A DNA stretch of 44,496 bases from an uncultured Lachnospiraceae bacterium (GTDB taxonomy: Bacteria > Bacillota > Clostridia > Lachnospirales > Lachnospiraceae), in the NCBI GenBank assembly GCA_902779445.1, contig CACZBM010000020.1, positions 1-44,496 of the forward strand, in the 5' to 3' direction. This document shows positions 34,151 to 42,514 of this stretch, in pieces; positions within the stretch are counted from its first letter, which is position 1, and each line of letters begins with the position of its first letter. The notes under the pieces are model-generated. The model worked only from the letters and a program-made list of their open reading frames with translations. It had not been told where the DNA came from and ran no database searches. The translations under genes were made by a program, and so were the position numbers.

Positions 34151-35058
34151 GAGACGGGATCGCTGGAAAAATTGAAAAGATCATACCGAAGGAAAGAGTG
34201 CTCTTAAATGAATCCATGAAAGGACACACCACTTTCAGAGCCGGAGGGAACGCGGAAATATTTACAGTTCCGGCGAATGATAAGGAACTGTCGGAACTTA
34301 TTTCTCTCCTCAATGAAGAGAATGAGGAATACATCGTTATAGGAAACGGCAGTAACCTTCTGGTTGGAGACAAGGGATACAGAGGTGTCTGTATTCAGAT
34401 ATCCGAAGGCTTTGAGGGGATAGAGATCAATGATAATGAGATAACCGCAGGATCCGGAGCCATTCTTTCGAAGGTTGCGGATAAGGCCATGGGAAGCAGT
34501 CTTACAGGATTTGAATTTGCATCCGGAATCCCCGGAACAGTTGGGGGTGCCATGGTCATGAATGCCGGGGCATACGGTGGAGAGATGAAAGACGTTGTCT
34601 CTTCTGTGGAAGTCCTGACAAAGGATGGGACAATTCGGGTATTATCCAATGAGGAAATGGAGTTTTCCTACAGGAACAGTATAGTCAGGAAAGAAGGCTT
34701 AACTGTTCTGAAAGTTATTTTTAAGCTTGAGCGGGGCAGTAAAGAAGAGATAAGATCCCGGATGGTTGAACTTGCCGGTAAAAGACGGGATAAGCAGCCG
34801 TTAGAGTATCCAAGCGCAGGCAGTACCTTTAAGAGGCCGGAAGGCAATTTCGCCGGAAAGCTTATCATGGAAGCAGGACTTGCCGGGTATTCGATCGGGG
34901 GTGCCCGGGTATCCGAAAAACACTGTGGGTTCATCATCAATACAGGTGGAGCAACAGCCAGGGATATTTATGACCTGATATACTTCGTACAGAACAGGGT
35001 ATATGAAAGAAGTAATATCAGGCTGGAACCGGAAGTCTGCATGATCGGAGAATTCTGA
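34147..35058 (+). CDS. murB: UDP-N-acetylenolpyruvoylglucosamine reductase
   Basis: A 303-residue FAD enzyme making UDP-N-acetylmuramate for peptidoglycan. The FAD domain shows TTFRAGGNAEIF, IGNGSNLLV, GIPGTVGGAMVMNAGAYGGE and YRNSIVRKEG. The substrate domain has PSAGSTFKRPEG with the catalytic Ser, GARVSEKHCGFIIN, and the last-motif Glu in RLEPEVCMIG. Length fits the short (type II) MurB class of Firmicutes. It overlaps glucokinase by four bases and precedes rapZ by two. Confidence 0.96.
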   Translation: MRDGIAGKIEKIIPKERVLLNESMKGHTTFRAGGNAEIFTVPANDKELSELISLLNEENEEYIVIGNGSNLLVGDKGYRGVCIQISEGFEGIEINDNEITAGSGAILSKVADKAMGSSLTGFEFASGIPGTVGGAMVMNAGAYGGEMKDVVSSVEVLTKDGTIRVLSNEEMEFSYRNSIVRKEGLTVLKVIFKLERGSKEEIRSRMVELAGKRRDKQPLEYPSAGSTFKRPEGNFAGKLIMEAGLAGYSIGGARVSEKHCGFIINTGGATARDIYDLIYFVQNRVYERSNIRLEPEVCMIGEF

Positions 35059-35060
35059 CT

Positions 35061-35927
35061 ATGAAATTTGTGATCGTAACAGGAATGAGCGGCGCAGGAA
35101 AGAGTACTTCCTTAAAAATGCTCGAGGATCTGGGATATTTCTGCGTAGATAATCTGCCGGTACCGCTTATCGTAAAGTTCGCTGAATTGTCATATGAGCC
35201 GAACAGCGAGCTTACTAAAGTGGCAGTCGGTATTGATGCCAGAACAGGGCTTTCCAGGGTGGAGAGTGCCTTTAACGAGCTGAAGAGTGCCGGTTATTCT
35301 TATGAGATCTTATTTCTGGACTGCGATGACGATGTTCTGATAAAACGCTTTAAGGAGACAAGGCGTGCCCATCCGCTTGTGGGAGACGGCAGGGTGGAAG
35401 AAGGTATCAGGAAGGAGAGAGAGCTCCTTAAATACCTGAAGAAGAATGCTTCCTACATCATAGATTCCAGTCATCTTTTAACAAGAGAGCTGAAGTCAGA
35501 GATAGATGATATTTTTGCAAAGAACAAAGGGTACGGGAATCTGTTTATCACGATCCTGTCCTTCGGATATAAATACGGGATCCCAAGCGATGCCGATCTG
35601 GTATTTGATGTGAGATTCCTTCCAAATCCATATTATATCGATGAACTGAAACAGAAGAGCGGAGAGTCGGCAGAAGTGCAGGACTATGTGATGAGCTTTA
35701 AGGAGGCCAATGTTTTCCTGGATAAGCTTGATGACCTGATCCAGTTCTTAATTCCCAATTATGTTATAGAAGGCAAGAACCAGCTTGTGATAGCCATAGG
35801 GTGTACCGGCGGAAAGCACAGGAGCGTTACCCTTGCCGGCAGATTATATGAGAGACTGTCTGAAAAGGGCGGATACGGCATCCGGCTGGAACACAGAGAT
35901 GTGTATAAAGACAGCCTCAGACGGTGA
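35061..35927 (+). CDS. rapZ: RapZ/YvcJ nucleotide-binding regulatory protein
   Basis: 288 residues. N-terminal Walker A GMSGAGKS (residues 8-15) and LGYFCVDNLPVPL are diagnostic. The C-terminal domain has AIGCTGGKHRSV, the RapZ fingerprint. In E. coli RapZ is an RNase E adaptor controlling glmS through small RNAs; in Bacillus YvcJ is a GTP/ATP-binding protein of less clear role. Position between murB and whiA is the conserved Gram-positive arrangement. The adjoining yvcK gene found between them in Bacillus is absent here. Confidence 0.95.
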   Translation: MKFVIVTGMSGAGKSTSLKMLEDLGYFCVDNLPVPLIVKFAELSYEPNSELTKVAVGIDARTGLSRVESAFNELKSAGYSYEILFLDCDDDVLIKRFKETRRAHPLVGDGRVEEGIRKERELLKYLKKNASYIIDSSHLLTRELKSEIDDIFAKNKGYGNLFITILSFGYKYGIPSDADLVFDVRFLPNPYYIDELKQKSGESAEVQDYVMSFKEANVFLDKLDDLIQFLIPNYVIEGKNQLVIAIGCTGGKHRSVTLAGRLYERLSEKGGYGIRLEHRDVYKDSLRR

Positions 35928-35932
35928 ATATC

Positions 35933-36865
35933 ATGTCTTTTTCACAGAATGTAAAGCAGGAGATCGGTGCAAATCTGCCAGAGGCCAGACACTGCCGTAT
36001 CGCGTTTCTCGCAGGGCTTACCATGATGATAGCGGATATCAGGAAAGAGGAAGACGGAGAAATAAGTATCCTCTATCATTCCGAGAATGAGGCTGTCATT
36101 AGAATTTGCTTTACATTATTACGAAAAACCATTAGAATAATTCCTGATGTTCAGATTCGGTGGGGAAAAGCGTTGATCTACCGACTCCTTATCAGAAATG
36201 AAGATGCCGGACAGGTTCTCCTGATGCTTAAGAGAGATCTGGATGACAGGAGGATAAACAGCCTTTTATGCGAAAGGTCATGCTGCAGAAGAAGCCTGAT
36301 AAGCGGGGCATTTCTTGCAGGAGGTTCAGTCAGTGATCCGCACAGCTCATATCACTTGGAGATAGTGTGTGATAGGGCGGAGACGGCGGAAGACCTGAAG
36401 GATATAATAGGCAGTTTCGATATCGAGTGCCGGATACATGAACGTAAACACAATTTCGTCGTTTATCTGAAGGAAGGCGATGATATTGTGACGATGCTGA
36501 ACATCATGGAGGCGCCGGGGGCCCTTATGGATATGGAGAATGCCAGGATCTATAAGGATATGAGAAATGCCGTGAACAGGCGCGTTAACTGCGAGACAGC
36601 CAATATTGCAAAAACTGTGGGCGCAGCGGTGAGACAGGTAAATGATATAGAGTATATCAGGGAGAAGCGGGGGTTTGGATTTCTCGATGATGCTCTGCGG
36701 GAGATGGCGGAAGTACGGCTTGCCCATCCCGAAGCAGCGTTGAAAGAACTAGGAAATTATCTGGATCCGCCTGTGGGAAAATCAGGGGTAAACCACAGAC
36801 TGCGAAAGCTGAGCGGTATTGCGGATGACTTGAGGAGGAGCTTAAATGACCAGGAAAACAGTTGA
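35933..36865 (+). CDS. whiA: DNA-binding protein WhiA
   Basis: About 310 residues. It starts MSFSQNVKQEI, the classic WhiA beginning, followed by a homing-endonuclease-like (LAGLIDADG) domain (GAFLAGGSVSDPHSSYHLEI) and a C-terminal helix-turn-helix ending GVNHRLRKLSGIADDL. WhiA acts in cell division and chromosome organisation in Firmicutes and in sporulation control in Streptomyces. An upstream in-frame GTG (35924) overlapping the rapZ stop is possible, but the ATG at 35933 fits family N-termini. The HPr-like gene starts within its last 20 bases. Confidence 0.95.
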   Translation: MSFSQNVKQEIGANLPEARHCRIAFLAGLTMMIADIRKEEDGEISILYHSENEAVIRICFTLLRKTIRIIPDVQIRWGKALIYRLLIRNEDAGQVLLMLKRDLDDRRINSLLCERSCCRRSLISGAFLAGGSVSDPHSSYHLEIVCDRAETAEDLKDIIGSFDIECRIHERKHNFVVYLKEGDDIVTMLNIMEAPGALMDMENARIYKDMRNAVNRRVNCETANIAKTVGAAVRQVNDIEYIREKRGFGFLDDALREMAEVRLAHPEAALKELGNYLDPPVGKSGVNHRLRKLSGIADDLRRSLNDQENS

Positions 36866-37112
36866 AGTATCTCTGCAGGATGGACTCGATACCAGACCCA
36901 TTGCAATGCTCGTACAGATGGCGAGCCAGTTTGAATCTACGGTTTATATTGAGTATGACGAGAAGCATGTAAATGCAAAAAGTATAATGGGGATGATGAC
37001 CCTGGCCCTTAAGAACGGAGACAATGTAGAGGTCGTTACCGACGGTAAGGATGAGAATGATGCTGCCGAAAGAATAGGACAGTATCTGGAAGGTGCGGAA
37101 GCGGCAGTCTGA
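36846..37112 (+). CDS. HPr-family protein lacking the catalytic His15 (Crh-like)
   Basis: An 88-residue HPr-fold protein. Canonical HPr has His15 in GLHARP, phosphorylated by enzyme I. Here the segment reads GLDTRP with Asp at position 15, so it cannot accept phosphate from enzyme I in the usual way. The regulatory site is intact: NAKSIMGMM with Ser46. This is the pattern of B. subtilis Crh, which has Gln15 and Ser46 and also lies immediately after the whiA orthologue. With hprK four genes upstream, the protein is probably a dedicated catabolite-control cofactor, not a sugar-transport carrier. Its GGAGGAG site lies within the end of whiA. Confidence 0.9.
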   Translation: MTRKTVEVSLQDGLDTRPIAMLVQMASQFESTVYIEYDEKHVNAKSIMGMMTLALKNGDNVEVVTDGKDENDAAERIGQYLEGAEAAV

Positions 37113-37162
37113 CTTGAACTACTAGATCCCCCTTCCCAAGGCGAAACGTAGGAGGTGAGATC

Positions 37163-38098
37163 ATGCGTCATTCCGGCAGGAAAATGTATTTTATTTACAA
37201 TCCCCATGCTGGGATGGAGAGAATACGAAGTAATCTTCTCGATATTATAGATATTTTTGCAAAAGCAGGCTTTGAAGTTACCGTGTTCCCAACACAGGAG
37301 CCGGGAGATGCTACAGAAGCCACTGCGAATATGAAGGATGGATATGATATCCTCGCCTGTTCCGGAGGAGACGGAACACTGGATGAAGTGGTGGCCGGGA
37401 TGATGAAAAGGGAAAAGCGGATTCCCATAGGCTATGTTCCGGCAGGGAGCACTAATGATTTCGCAAGAACTCTCGGGATTCCGAGAGATATGAGGAAAGC
37501 GGCAGAAGTAATAACGGGAGGTCAGGAATTCAGATGCGATATGGGTTCCTTCAATGACAAGACCTTTGTGTATGTAGCTGCTTTCGGATTATTTACAGAT
37601 GTCTCCTACGATACGGAACAGGATCTAAAGAATACATTCGGACACCTGGCTTATCTTATAGAGGCACTTTCCAGGATCGGTCAGGTTAAGTCCTATCATA
37701 TGAAGGTGGAACACGACGGTATCACCGAGGAAGACGAGTACGTATACGGAATGATCAGTAATTCTCTTTCCGTAGCGGGCGTAAGGAGTCTTGCAAGGGC
37801 AGACGTGATACTGGATGACGGTTTTTTCGAGGTCACGCTTATAAAGATGCCTCAGGATCCGCTGAGTTTTGGAGAGATTGCCGCTGCCGTAGTGAGCGGG
37901 GAATCCAATGATTTTGTGAGATTCTTCAAGACAGACAAAGTGACGTTTTCCAGTAAAGAAGCTTATGCCTGGACTCTCGACGGCGAATTCGGAGGAGAGC
38001 ACAAAAAGGTTATTCTGGAAAACCAGCATAGATCCATAGCCATCATGGTTCCACAGGATTCGGATATACCAAGGCTTCCGGAGACCGGCAAAGAATAA
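37163..38098 (+). CDS. Diacylglycerol/lipid kinase family protein
   Basis: A 311-residue kinase of the DagK/YegS type. The phosphate-binding loop is SGGDGTLDEVVAGM (Gly68-Thr72), followed by GYVPAGSTNDFARTLGIP, and a C-terminal beta-sandwich domain ends LDGEFGGEHKKV. Such enzymes phosphorylate diacylglycerol to recycle lipid released during lipoteichoic-acid synthesis; other lipid substrates are possible. It has its own AGGAGGTGA site 50 bases after the HPr-like gene and is probably co-transcribed with it. Confidence 0.88.
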   Translation: MRHSGRKMYFIYNPHAGMERIRSNLLDIIDIFAKAGFEVTVFPTQEPGDATEATANMKDGYDILACSGGDGTLDEVVAGMMKREKRIPIGYVPAGSTNDFARTLGIPRDMRKAAEVITGGQEFRCDMGSFNDKTFVYVAAFGLFTDVSYDTEQDLKNTFGHLAYLIEALSRIGQVKSYHMKVEHDGITEEDEYVYGMISNSLSVAGVRSLARADVILDDGFFEVTLIKMPQDPLSFGEIAAAVVSGESNDFVRFFKTDKVTFSSKEAYAWTLDGEFGGEHKKVILENQHRSIAIMVPQDSDIPRLPETGKE

Positions 38099-38158
38099 AG
38101 GTCGCAACACCGTAAAAGGTGAGTGATATATATCTTTTTAAGAAAGGATGGAAATATT

Positions 38159-39100
38159 ATGCCATTAGTTACAACTACCGAGATGTTCAAAAAAGCCTAT
38201 AACGGCGGATATGCAGTAGGAGCGTTTAACGTAAATAACATGGAGATAGTTCAGGGTATCACAGAAGCAGCCTGGGAACTTCATTCACCTGTTATTCTCC
38301 AGGCTTCAGCCGGTGCCAGAAAGTATGCTCAGTCAGCTTATCTTAAGCACCTTGTAGAAGCTGCAGTAGAAGCTACAAACAACGAGATCCCCATCGCTCT
38401 TCATCTTGACCACGGTGCAGACTTTGATGTATGTAAGGACTGTGTTGATAATGGATTTACATCAGTCATGATCGATGCTTCCAGCAAGCCTTTTGACGAG
38501 AACGTTGAGATCTCAAAGAAGGTTGCAGAATATGCACATGACAAGGGTGTCGTAGTAGAAGCTGAGCTCGGAACACTTGCAGGTGTAGAGGATGACGTAA
38601 ATGTAGCAGCAGAAACTGCACAGTATACCAATCCTGATCAGGTAGTTGAATTTGTAGAGCGCACCGGTGTTGATTCACTTGCTATCGCGATCGGAACAAG
38701 CCATGGTGCATATAAGTTTAAGCCCGGAACAGATCCTCATATCCGTCTGGATATCCTTGAGGAGATCTCAAAGAAGCTTCCCGGCTTCCCCATCGTTCTT
38801 CACGGATCTTCTTCTGTTCCTCAGGAATATGTAAAGATCATTAACAGTAACGGCGGAGCACTTAAGGATGCTATCGGTATCCCTGAAGACCAGCTTCGTG
38901 AAGCTGCAAAGAGATCTGTCTGCAAGATCAATATCGACTCAGACCTTCGTCTCGGTATGACTGCAGGTATCCGTGAGCACATGGCTAAGCATCCGGATCA
39001 CTTTGATCCCAGACAGTATATCGCTGACGGCCGCCAGTATGTAAAGGATATCGTACACAATAAGATAATCAACGTTCTTGGTTCAGACAACAAGGCGTGA
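38159..39100 (+). CDS. fba: Class II fructose-1,6-bisphosphate aldolase
   Basis: A 313-residue zinc aldolase of glycolysis. The N-terminus PLVTTTEMFKKAYNGGYAVG is typical. HLDHGADFD carries catalytic Asp84 and zinc-binding His85; EAELGTLAGVEDD, IGTSHGAYKF and VLHGSSSVP hold the other metal and phosphate ligands. MPLVT at 38159 follows an AAAGGA site; a longer frame from 38123 adds a hydrophobic non-conserved leader. Codons look optimised (many GGT, CTT, AAG), which fits high expression. It ends the central-carbon gene run before a repeat. Confidence 0.95.
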   Translation: MPLVTTTEMFKKAYNGGYAVGAFNVNNMEIVQGITEAAWELHSPVILQASAGARKYAQSAYLKHLVEAAVEATNNEIPIALHLDHGADFDVCKDCVDNGFTSVMIDASSKPFDENVEISKKVAEYAHDKGVVVEAELGTLAGVEDDVNVAAETAQYTNPDQVVEFVERTGVDSLAIAIGTSHGAYKFKPGTDPHIRLDILEEISKKLPGFPIVLHGSSSVPQEYVKIINSNGGALKDAIGIPEDQLREAAKRSVCKINIDSDLRLGMTAGIREHMAKHPDHFDPRQYIADGRQYVKDIVHNKIINVLGSDNKA

Positions 39101-39131
39101 GAATGAATAAGAACCTTACCGGTTTTAACGG

Positions 39132-39177
39132 CTTCTCCCTTTGGGAGAAGCTGTCACCGGAGGTGACTGATGAGGGT
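39132..39177. repeat. Two-stem repeat (family B), second copy
   Basis: First stem CTTCTCCC-TTT-GGGAGAAG (39132-39150), second stem GTCACC-GGA-GGTGAC, tail TGATGAGGG. It lies between the convergent ends of fba and the acetyltransferase gene. Confidence 0.85.
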
Positions 39178-39185
39178 ATTTTATT

Positions 39186-39953
39186 TCAGATGCTCATATT
39201 CAGTACATATCTCCTCAACCAATTACCCATAGATTCGATCTCTTCTCCTGTATACTTAAATCCCAGCTTTTCTGCCAGATGAACAGAACCCGTATTCTCC
39301 GGCTGTATAAATGCATTGAGTCTTTCGGCTCCCAGGATCTCAACAGCGTATTTTATTATAGCAGTACAGACTTCAGTAGCTATACCCTTTCCGCGGTAAG
39401 GCTTTGAAAAAAGGTATCCCAGTTCCAGGTATTCAAACCCCTCTCTGTTTGAGAGTCCGGCTCGTCCTATCAGCTTATTGCTGTCTCTGTCGATTACATT
39501 CCAGAAACCGTATCCGAAAAAACCATACATTTTCTTTATATATTCCTTCTGGAAATCCAGTTCTTCTCTTTTGGTGGGCTGAAGGGGCGGGATAAAGCGG
39601 ATGATATCAGGATCTTTATACAGCTCGAACAGTTCGTCTATATCAGAAAGAGAGATTTCTTTTATTATGGTTCTCGGGGTTTCCAGAATTATCCAGGGGA
39701 TCTCATTCTTTCGCTGATACATTTTTTCAATGAAGTCAGCTGTTACTTCATCAAATCCCTCTATCACACATTGTGCATCACTGTTGTCCGTTATAGTATA
39801 TGATCCGCCGGGAATCTCTAAGGCAGGCACCGGTGCCGCCGGATTCATGGTGAAATTCCTTACCCTGTTATTGTCCAGGTCTTCCATGAGATCATAGAGA
39901 TACGGAATCGATCCATCTGATATTGAGAAAAAACAGTTTTTAAGATCTTTCAT
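39186..39953 (-). CDS. GNAT-family acetyltransferase, RimJ/RimL-like
   Basis: A 255-residue protein. The C-terminal ~165 residues are a GNAT domain of the Acetyltransf_3 type, with acetyl-CoA loop YRGKGIATEV and a late segment NTGSVHLAEKLGFKYTGEE. The N-terminal ~90 residues (start MKDLKNCFFSISDGS) are an unrecognised extension not found in minimal RimJ-like enzymes. No strong ribosome site precedes the ATG, and a perfect palindrome lies about 25 bases upstream. The acceptor substrate cannot be predicted. It stands alone between the fba and DUF6465-like transcription units. Confidence 0.78.
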   Translation of the reverse strand: MKDLKNCFFSISDGSIPYLYDLMEDLDNNRVRNFTMNPAAPVPALEIPGGSYTITDNSDAQCVIEGFDEVTADFIEKMYQRKNEIPWIILETPRTIIKEISLSDIDELFELYKDPDIIRFIPPLQPTKREELDFQKEYIKKMYGFFGYGFWNVIDRDSNKLIGRAGLSNREGFEYLELGYLFSKPYRGKGIATEVCTAIIKYAVEILGAERLNAFIQPENTGSVHLAEKLGFKYTGEEIESMGNWLRRYVLNMSI

Positions 39954-39975
39954 AAAATGTCGTTTAAAAGGGAGG

Positions 39976-40000
39976 ATGCCAGGTACCGGGTACCTGGCAT
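39976..40000. repeat. Perfect 25-base palindrome
   Basis: ATGCCAGGTACC, one central G, GGTACCTGGCAT: 12-base arms between divergent genes, in the leader of the acetyltransferase gene. It is not followed by a T-tract on either strand, so not a typical terminator. It could be a protein-binding site or a REP-like element. Confidence 0.7.
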
Positions 40001-40134
40001 TATTATGAAAAAGTTTTTTAGTACTTAAACTAGGAAAATATCTTTTTTGATAATGTTAGTATATATAATTCTTGTGTACAAAATTTATTTTATGAATGAA
40101 ATTTTTTCAAATGAATTGTAAACACGATATGAAC

Positions 40135-40159
40135 GTATCGGGTAAATGTATCGGGTAAA
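40135..40159 (+). promoter_or_regulatory. Direct repeats upstream of the DUF6465-like promoter
   Basis: GTATCGGGTAAA occurs twice at a 13-base period (40135-40146 and 40148-40159), with a further CGATA in inverted sense just before. The array ends 5 bases before the -35 box, a placement typical of activator sites. Confidence 0.5.
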
Positions 40160-40164
40160 AACAG

Positions 40165-40193
40165 TTGACAGCAGAGCCTTTCTTGACTATTAT
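40165..40193 (+). promoter_or_regulatory. Strong promoter of the DUF6465-like gene
   Basis: TTGACA (40165-40170), exactly 17 bases, TATTAT (40188-40193). The leader is about 40 bases and ends in GGAGGG. The upstream sequence from 40010 to 40130 is AT-rich, as in UP elements. Confidence 0.75.
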
Positions 40194-40241
40194 CAAATTT
40201 AAGCATTTAAAGTATATATATGTTTTCTGGAGGGAATGGAT

Positions 40242-40850
40242 ATGGCAATTAAGAAAAGAGCTATCGCAGCTGCTTCTACCGTGGTCAAGGAAGAGGTTAA
40301 ACCTGTAGTAACTGCTGAGATAAAGAAAGAAGAGGCTAAGCCTGTAGAAAAGAAGGCTGAGGAAAAGCCTGTTGAAAAGAAGGCAGAGACCAAGACAGCA
40401 GCAAAGAAGACAACGGCTACGAAGAAAACTACAGCAGCTAAGAAGACAACAGCAGCTAAGAAGGCTCCTGCAAAGAAGGCAGAGACCAAGACAGCGGCTA
40501 AGAAGACTACTGACGCAGCAGCAAAGAAAACTACAGCGGCTAAAAAGACAACAGCAGCTAAGAAAACCACAACTGCCAAGAAGACAACAACTAAGAAGGC
40601 AGCAGCTAAGAAAACAACTACAACAAAGAAGGCAGCTCCTGCAAAGACCAGCGAGTCTCTTGTTATTCAGTTCAGGGGACGTGAGGTCAGCATCGATCAG
40701 ATTAGGGATCGTTTCAAGGATGCATGGACAAAGGATCTCGGAAGAAAGGCTTCCGATGTAAAGGATGTTACTTTCTATATCAAGCCTGAAGATTCAGCTG
40801 TATACTACGTAGTAAATAACGGAGAAGTCACAGAAAGCTTTGCGATTTGA
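40242..40850 (+). CDS. Histone-H1-like lysine/alanine repeat protein with DUF6465-like C-terminus
   Basis: 202 residues. Residues 20-140 are low-complexity, built of AAKKTT-type repeats and very basic, like the C-tail of histone H1 or bacterial Hc1/AlgP proteins. The last 65 residues (LVIQFRGREVSIDQIRDRF onward) look folded and match a small domain I associate with DUF6465 in Lachnospiraceae. A nucleoid- or nucleic-acid-binding role is inferred from charge. ATG 40242 has GGAGGG at seven bases; ATG 40236 is too close. Strong promoter and codon use suggest high expression. The repeats make length variation between strains likely. Confidence 0.75.
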   Translation: MAIKKRAIAAASTVVKEEVKPVVTAEIKKEEAKPVEKKAEEKPVEKKAETKTAAKKTTATKKTTAAKKTTAAKKAPAKKAETKTAAKKTTDAAAKKTTAAKKTTAAKKTTTAKKTTTKKAAAKKTTTTKKAAPAKTSESLVIQFRGREVSIDQIRDRFKDAWTKDLGRKASDVKDVTFYIKPEDSAVYYVVNNGEVTESFAI

Positions 40851-42486
40851 TAAAAAGTTTTTTTCATATTTGTCAATACCTTTAATTATTTATGCCGTAT
40901 ATGTAATATGCGGCATTATTTTTCATACGATAACGGATGCAGGGATTCCGAATGAATACAGAGAGAGCGCAAATGTGCTTATGACCATGGAATTCCTGAA
41001 GGGAAATAATCCCTATTCTCCGGAAGTCTTAAACGGGGAACTCCCGCCTATGATATATCTGTACGGTCCGCTGTATTCTCTCGTGACTGCAGGGCTGGGG
41101 GTTCTTCTTAATGTTGTTCATATCCCTTTTGACATAGTGGGACTTCACTATTTCGTTACATTTCTATGTATCATTATCTCCGCCGCGCTTGCTTTTAAAA
41201 TGGTCTATGATGAGACAGGAAATATTACTTTCGGGCTGGGGGCCGGCGTATTTCTTATCAGCTGCAGCTGGCGTTATAACTATGTGAACGCTGTGCCGGA
41301 CTGTATGGGTCTCGCCATTATGATACTTATCCTCTTCGTCCTGACCAGAAAGAAAATGAAGAAACAGGAGATCATCTGTGCTGTCCTTACGGCGACAGTG
41401 TTTTTTACCAAGCAGTATTATCTTCTGGTTGCAGGGACGGTAACGGGATTTCTGTTTCTTTTCAGGGGAATAAAGAGTACTCTTAAATATCTTGCATCGC
41501 TTTTCGGATTCTTTGGGTTGATAGCAGCTTTTATAGAGATAAGCTGTCCTCTTTTCTGGACCTATACTCTGTATTTAGCCAAGGGCCCCGCAACCGGAGT
41601 TGCGAAAACAGTTGAAAGAGGTACAGTGAAGATATCAGGTGCCCAGTATAATATCCAGCAGATAATGTCTCTTGGAGGTATCTTTCTCATGTTCTTTCTC
41701 ACGGAGGCTGTTCTCTGTATATACTTCCTGATCAAGCTTATAAAGGAACTGAAAGGGTATAACATATTACAATCAGGGCTGGAGCCCCTGATCCAAAAAG
41801 CGGGGATCAGCGAATTTGACGTTTTGATGCTTATTCACATGACGGTTGCCGGCATATGCTTAACCTATCTCGGCAGAAACGACGGAGCCTGGCTTTCATA
41901 CTACCTCGAACTATTCATGCCTGCTCTCATTATGGGGGCGCTTTCTCTTTTTGATAAGATCATAAGGAAAGCGGAAGGCCGGAAGATAATGATAGCATTT
42001 ATTGTGTATTTCCTGGTCTTCATGGGATTTACTGCTTATAAATCATCGGTGAGGCTGCCCGTTTCCCCGCTGTCAGACGAAGATCGCGAAGAGTGGAAAA
42101 TGGCAGAGGGGATCCTTGACAGTAATCCCGGTGACATGTACCTTTATCCACTTCTGGCGTACTACGGGATAAATAATAATATCTATATCTACAATACGGG
42201 TCAGCCCTTTGTAGTGTCTGAAAAATTCTACAGGAGTTATCACAACCATCCCGATAAGATGAAAAGGTATCCTTATGCGGAGGACGTATTTAAAAAACAT
42301 CTGGATTACCGGGAAAAGATCAGGGACAGGGTCAGAAAAGGTGAATATTCAGTTGTTTCCTATATAGAAGAAACAGATGAGGTATTTACAAGAGAAGATC
42401 TGTCAGAGTTTTATTATCCTGTGAGAACCTGTGCTCTCCGCACCGGTCGTCAGGTTTGGGATACAGAACTCTGGGTAAGAAAATAG
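40840..42486 (+). CDS. Polytopic membrane protein, GT-C glycosyltransferase-like
   Basis: 548 residues with about ten membrane helices. After helix 1 comes an external loop with acidic residues (TDAGIPNEYRESA) and NPYSPEVLNGE, then GPLYSLVTAGLGVLL. This lay-out is typical of GT-C lipid-linked-sugar transferases (ArnT/PMT/GT87-like), but no family-defining motif is certain. A soluble C-terminal domain of about 130 residues follows the last helix. The start is TTG at 40840, overlapping the previous gene by 11 bases with no good ribosome site, so translation may depend on the upstream gene. Confidence 0.65.
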   Translation: MRFDKKFFSYLSIPLIIYAVYVICGIIFHTITDAGIPNEYRESANVLMTMEFLKGNNPYSPEVLNGELPPMIYLYGPLYSLVTAGLGVLLNVVHIPFDIVGLHYFVTFLCIIISAALAFKMVYDETGNITFGLGAGVFLISCSWRYNYVNAVPDCMGLAIMILILFVLTRKKMKKQEIICAVLTATVFFTKQYYLLVAGTVTGFLFLFRGIKSTLKYLASLFGFFGLIAAFIEISCPLFWTYTLYLAKGPATGVAKTVERGTVKISGAQYNIQQIMSLGGIFLMFFLTEAVLCIYFLIKLIKELKGYNILQSGLEPLIQKAGISEFDVLMLIHMTVAGICLTYLGRNDGAWLSYYLELFMPALIMGALSLFDKIIRKAEGRKIMIAFIVYFLVFMGFTAYKSSVRLPVSPLSDEDREEWKMAEGILDSNPGDMYLYPLLAYYGINNNIYIYNTGQPFVVSEKFYRSYHNHPDKMKRYPYAEDVFKKHLDYREKIRDRVRKGEYSVVSYIEETDEVFTREDLSEFYYPVRTCALRTGRQVWDTELWVRK

Positions 42487-42514
42487 AGTTACCAAATTAT
42501 AAAGCAGGAAACTG

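Noticed and set aside
39097..39282. Small frame after fba
   Set aside because: It crosses repeat B and runs antisense into the acetyltransferase gene; composition is not protein-like.
40372..40761. Arg/Gln-rich alternative frame within the lysine-rich protein gene
   Set aside because: It is a plus-one shadow of the AAG/GCA-rich repeats. The other frame has the ribosome site and the folded C-terminal domain.
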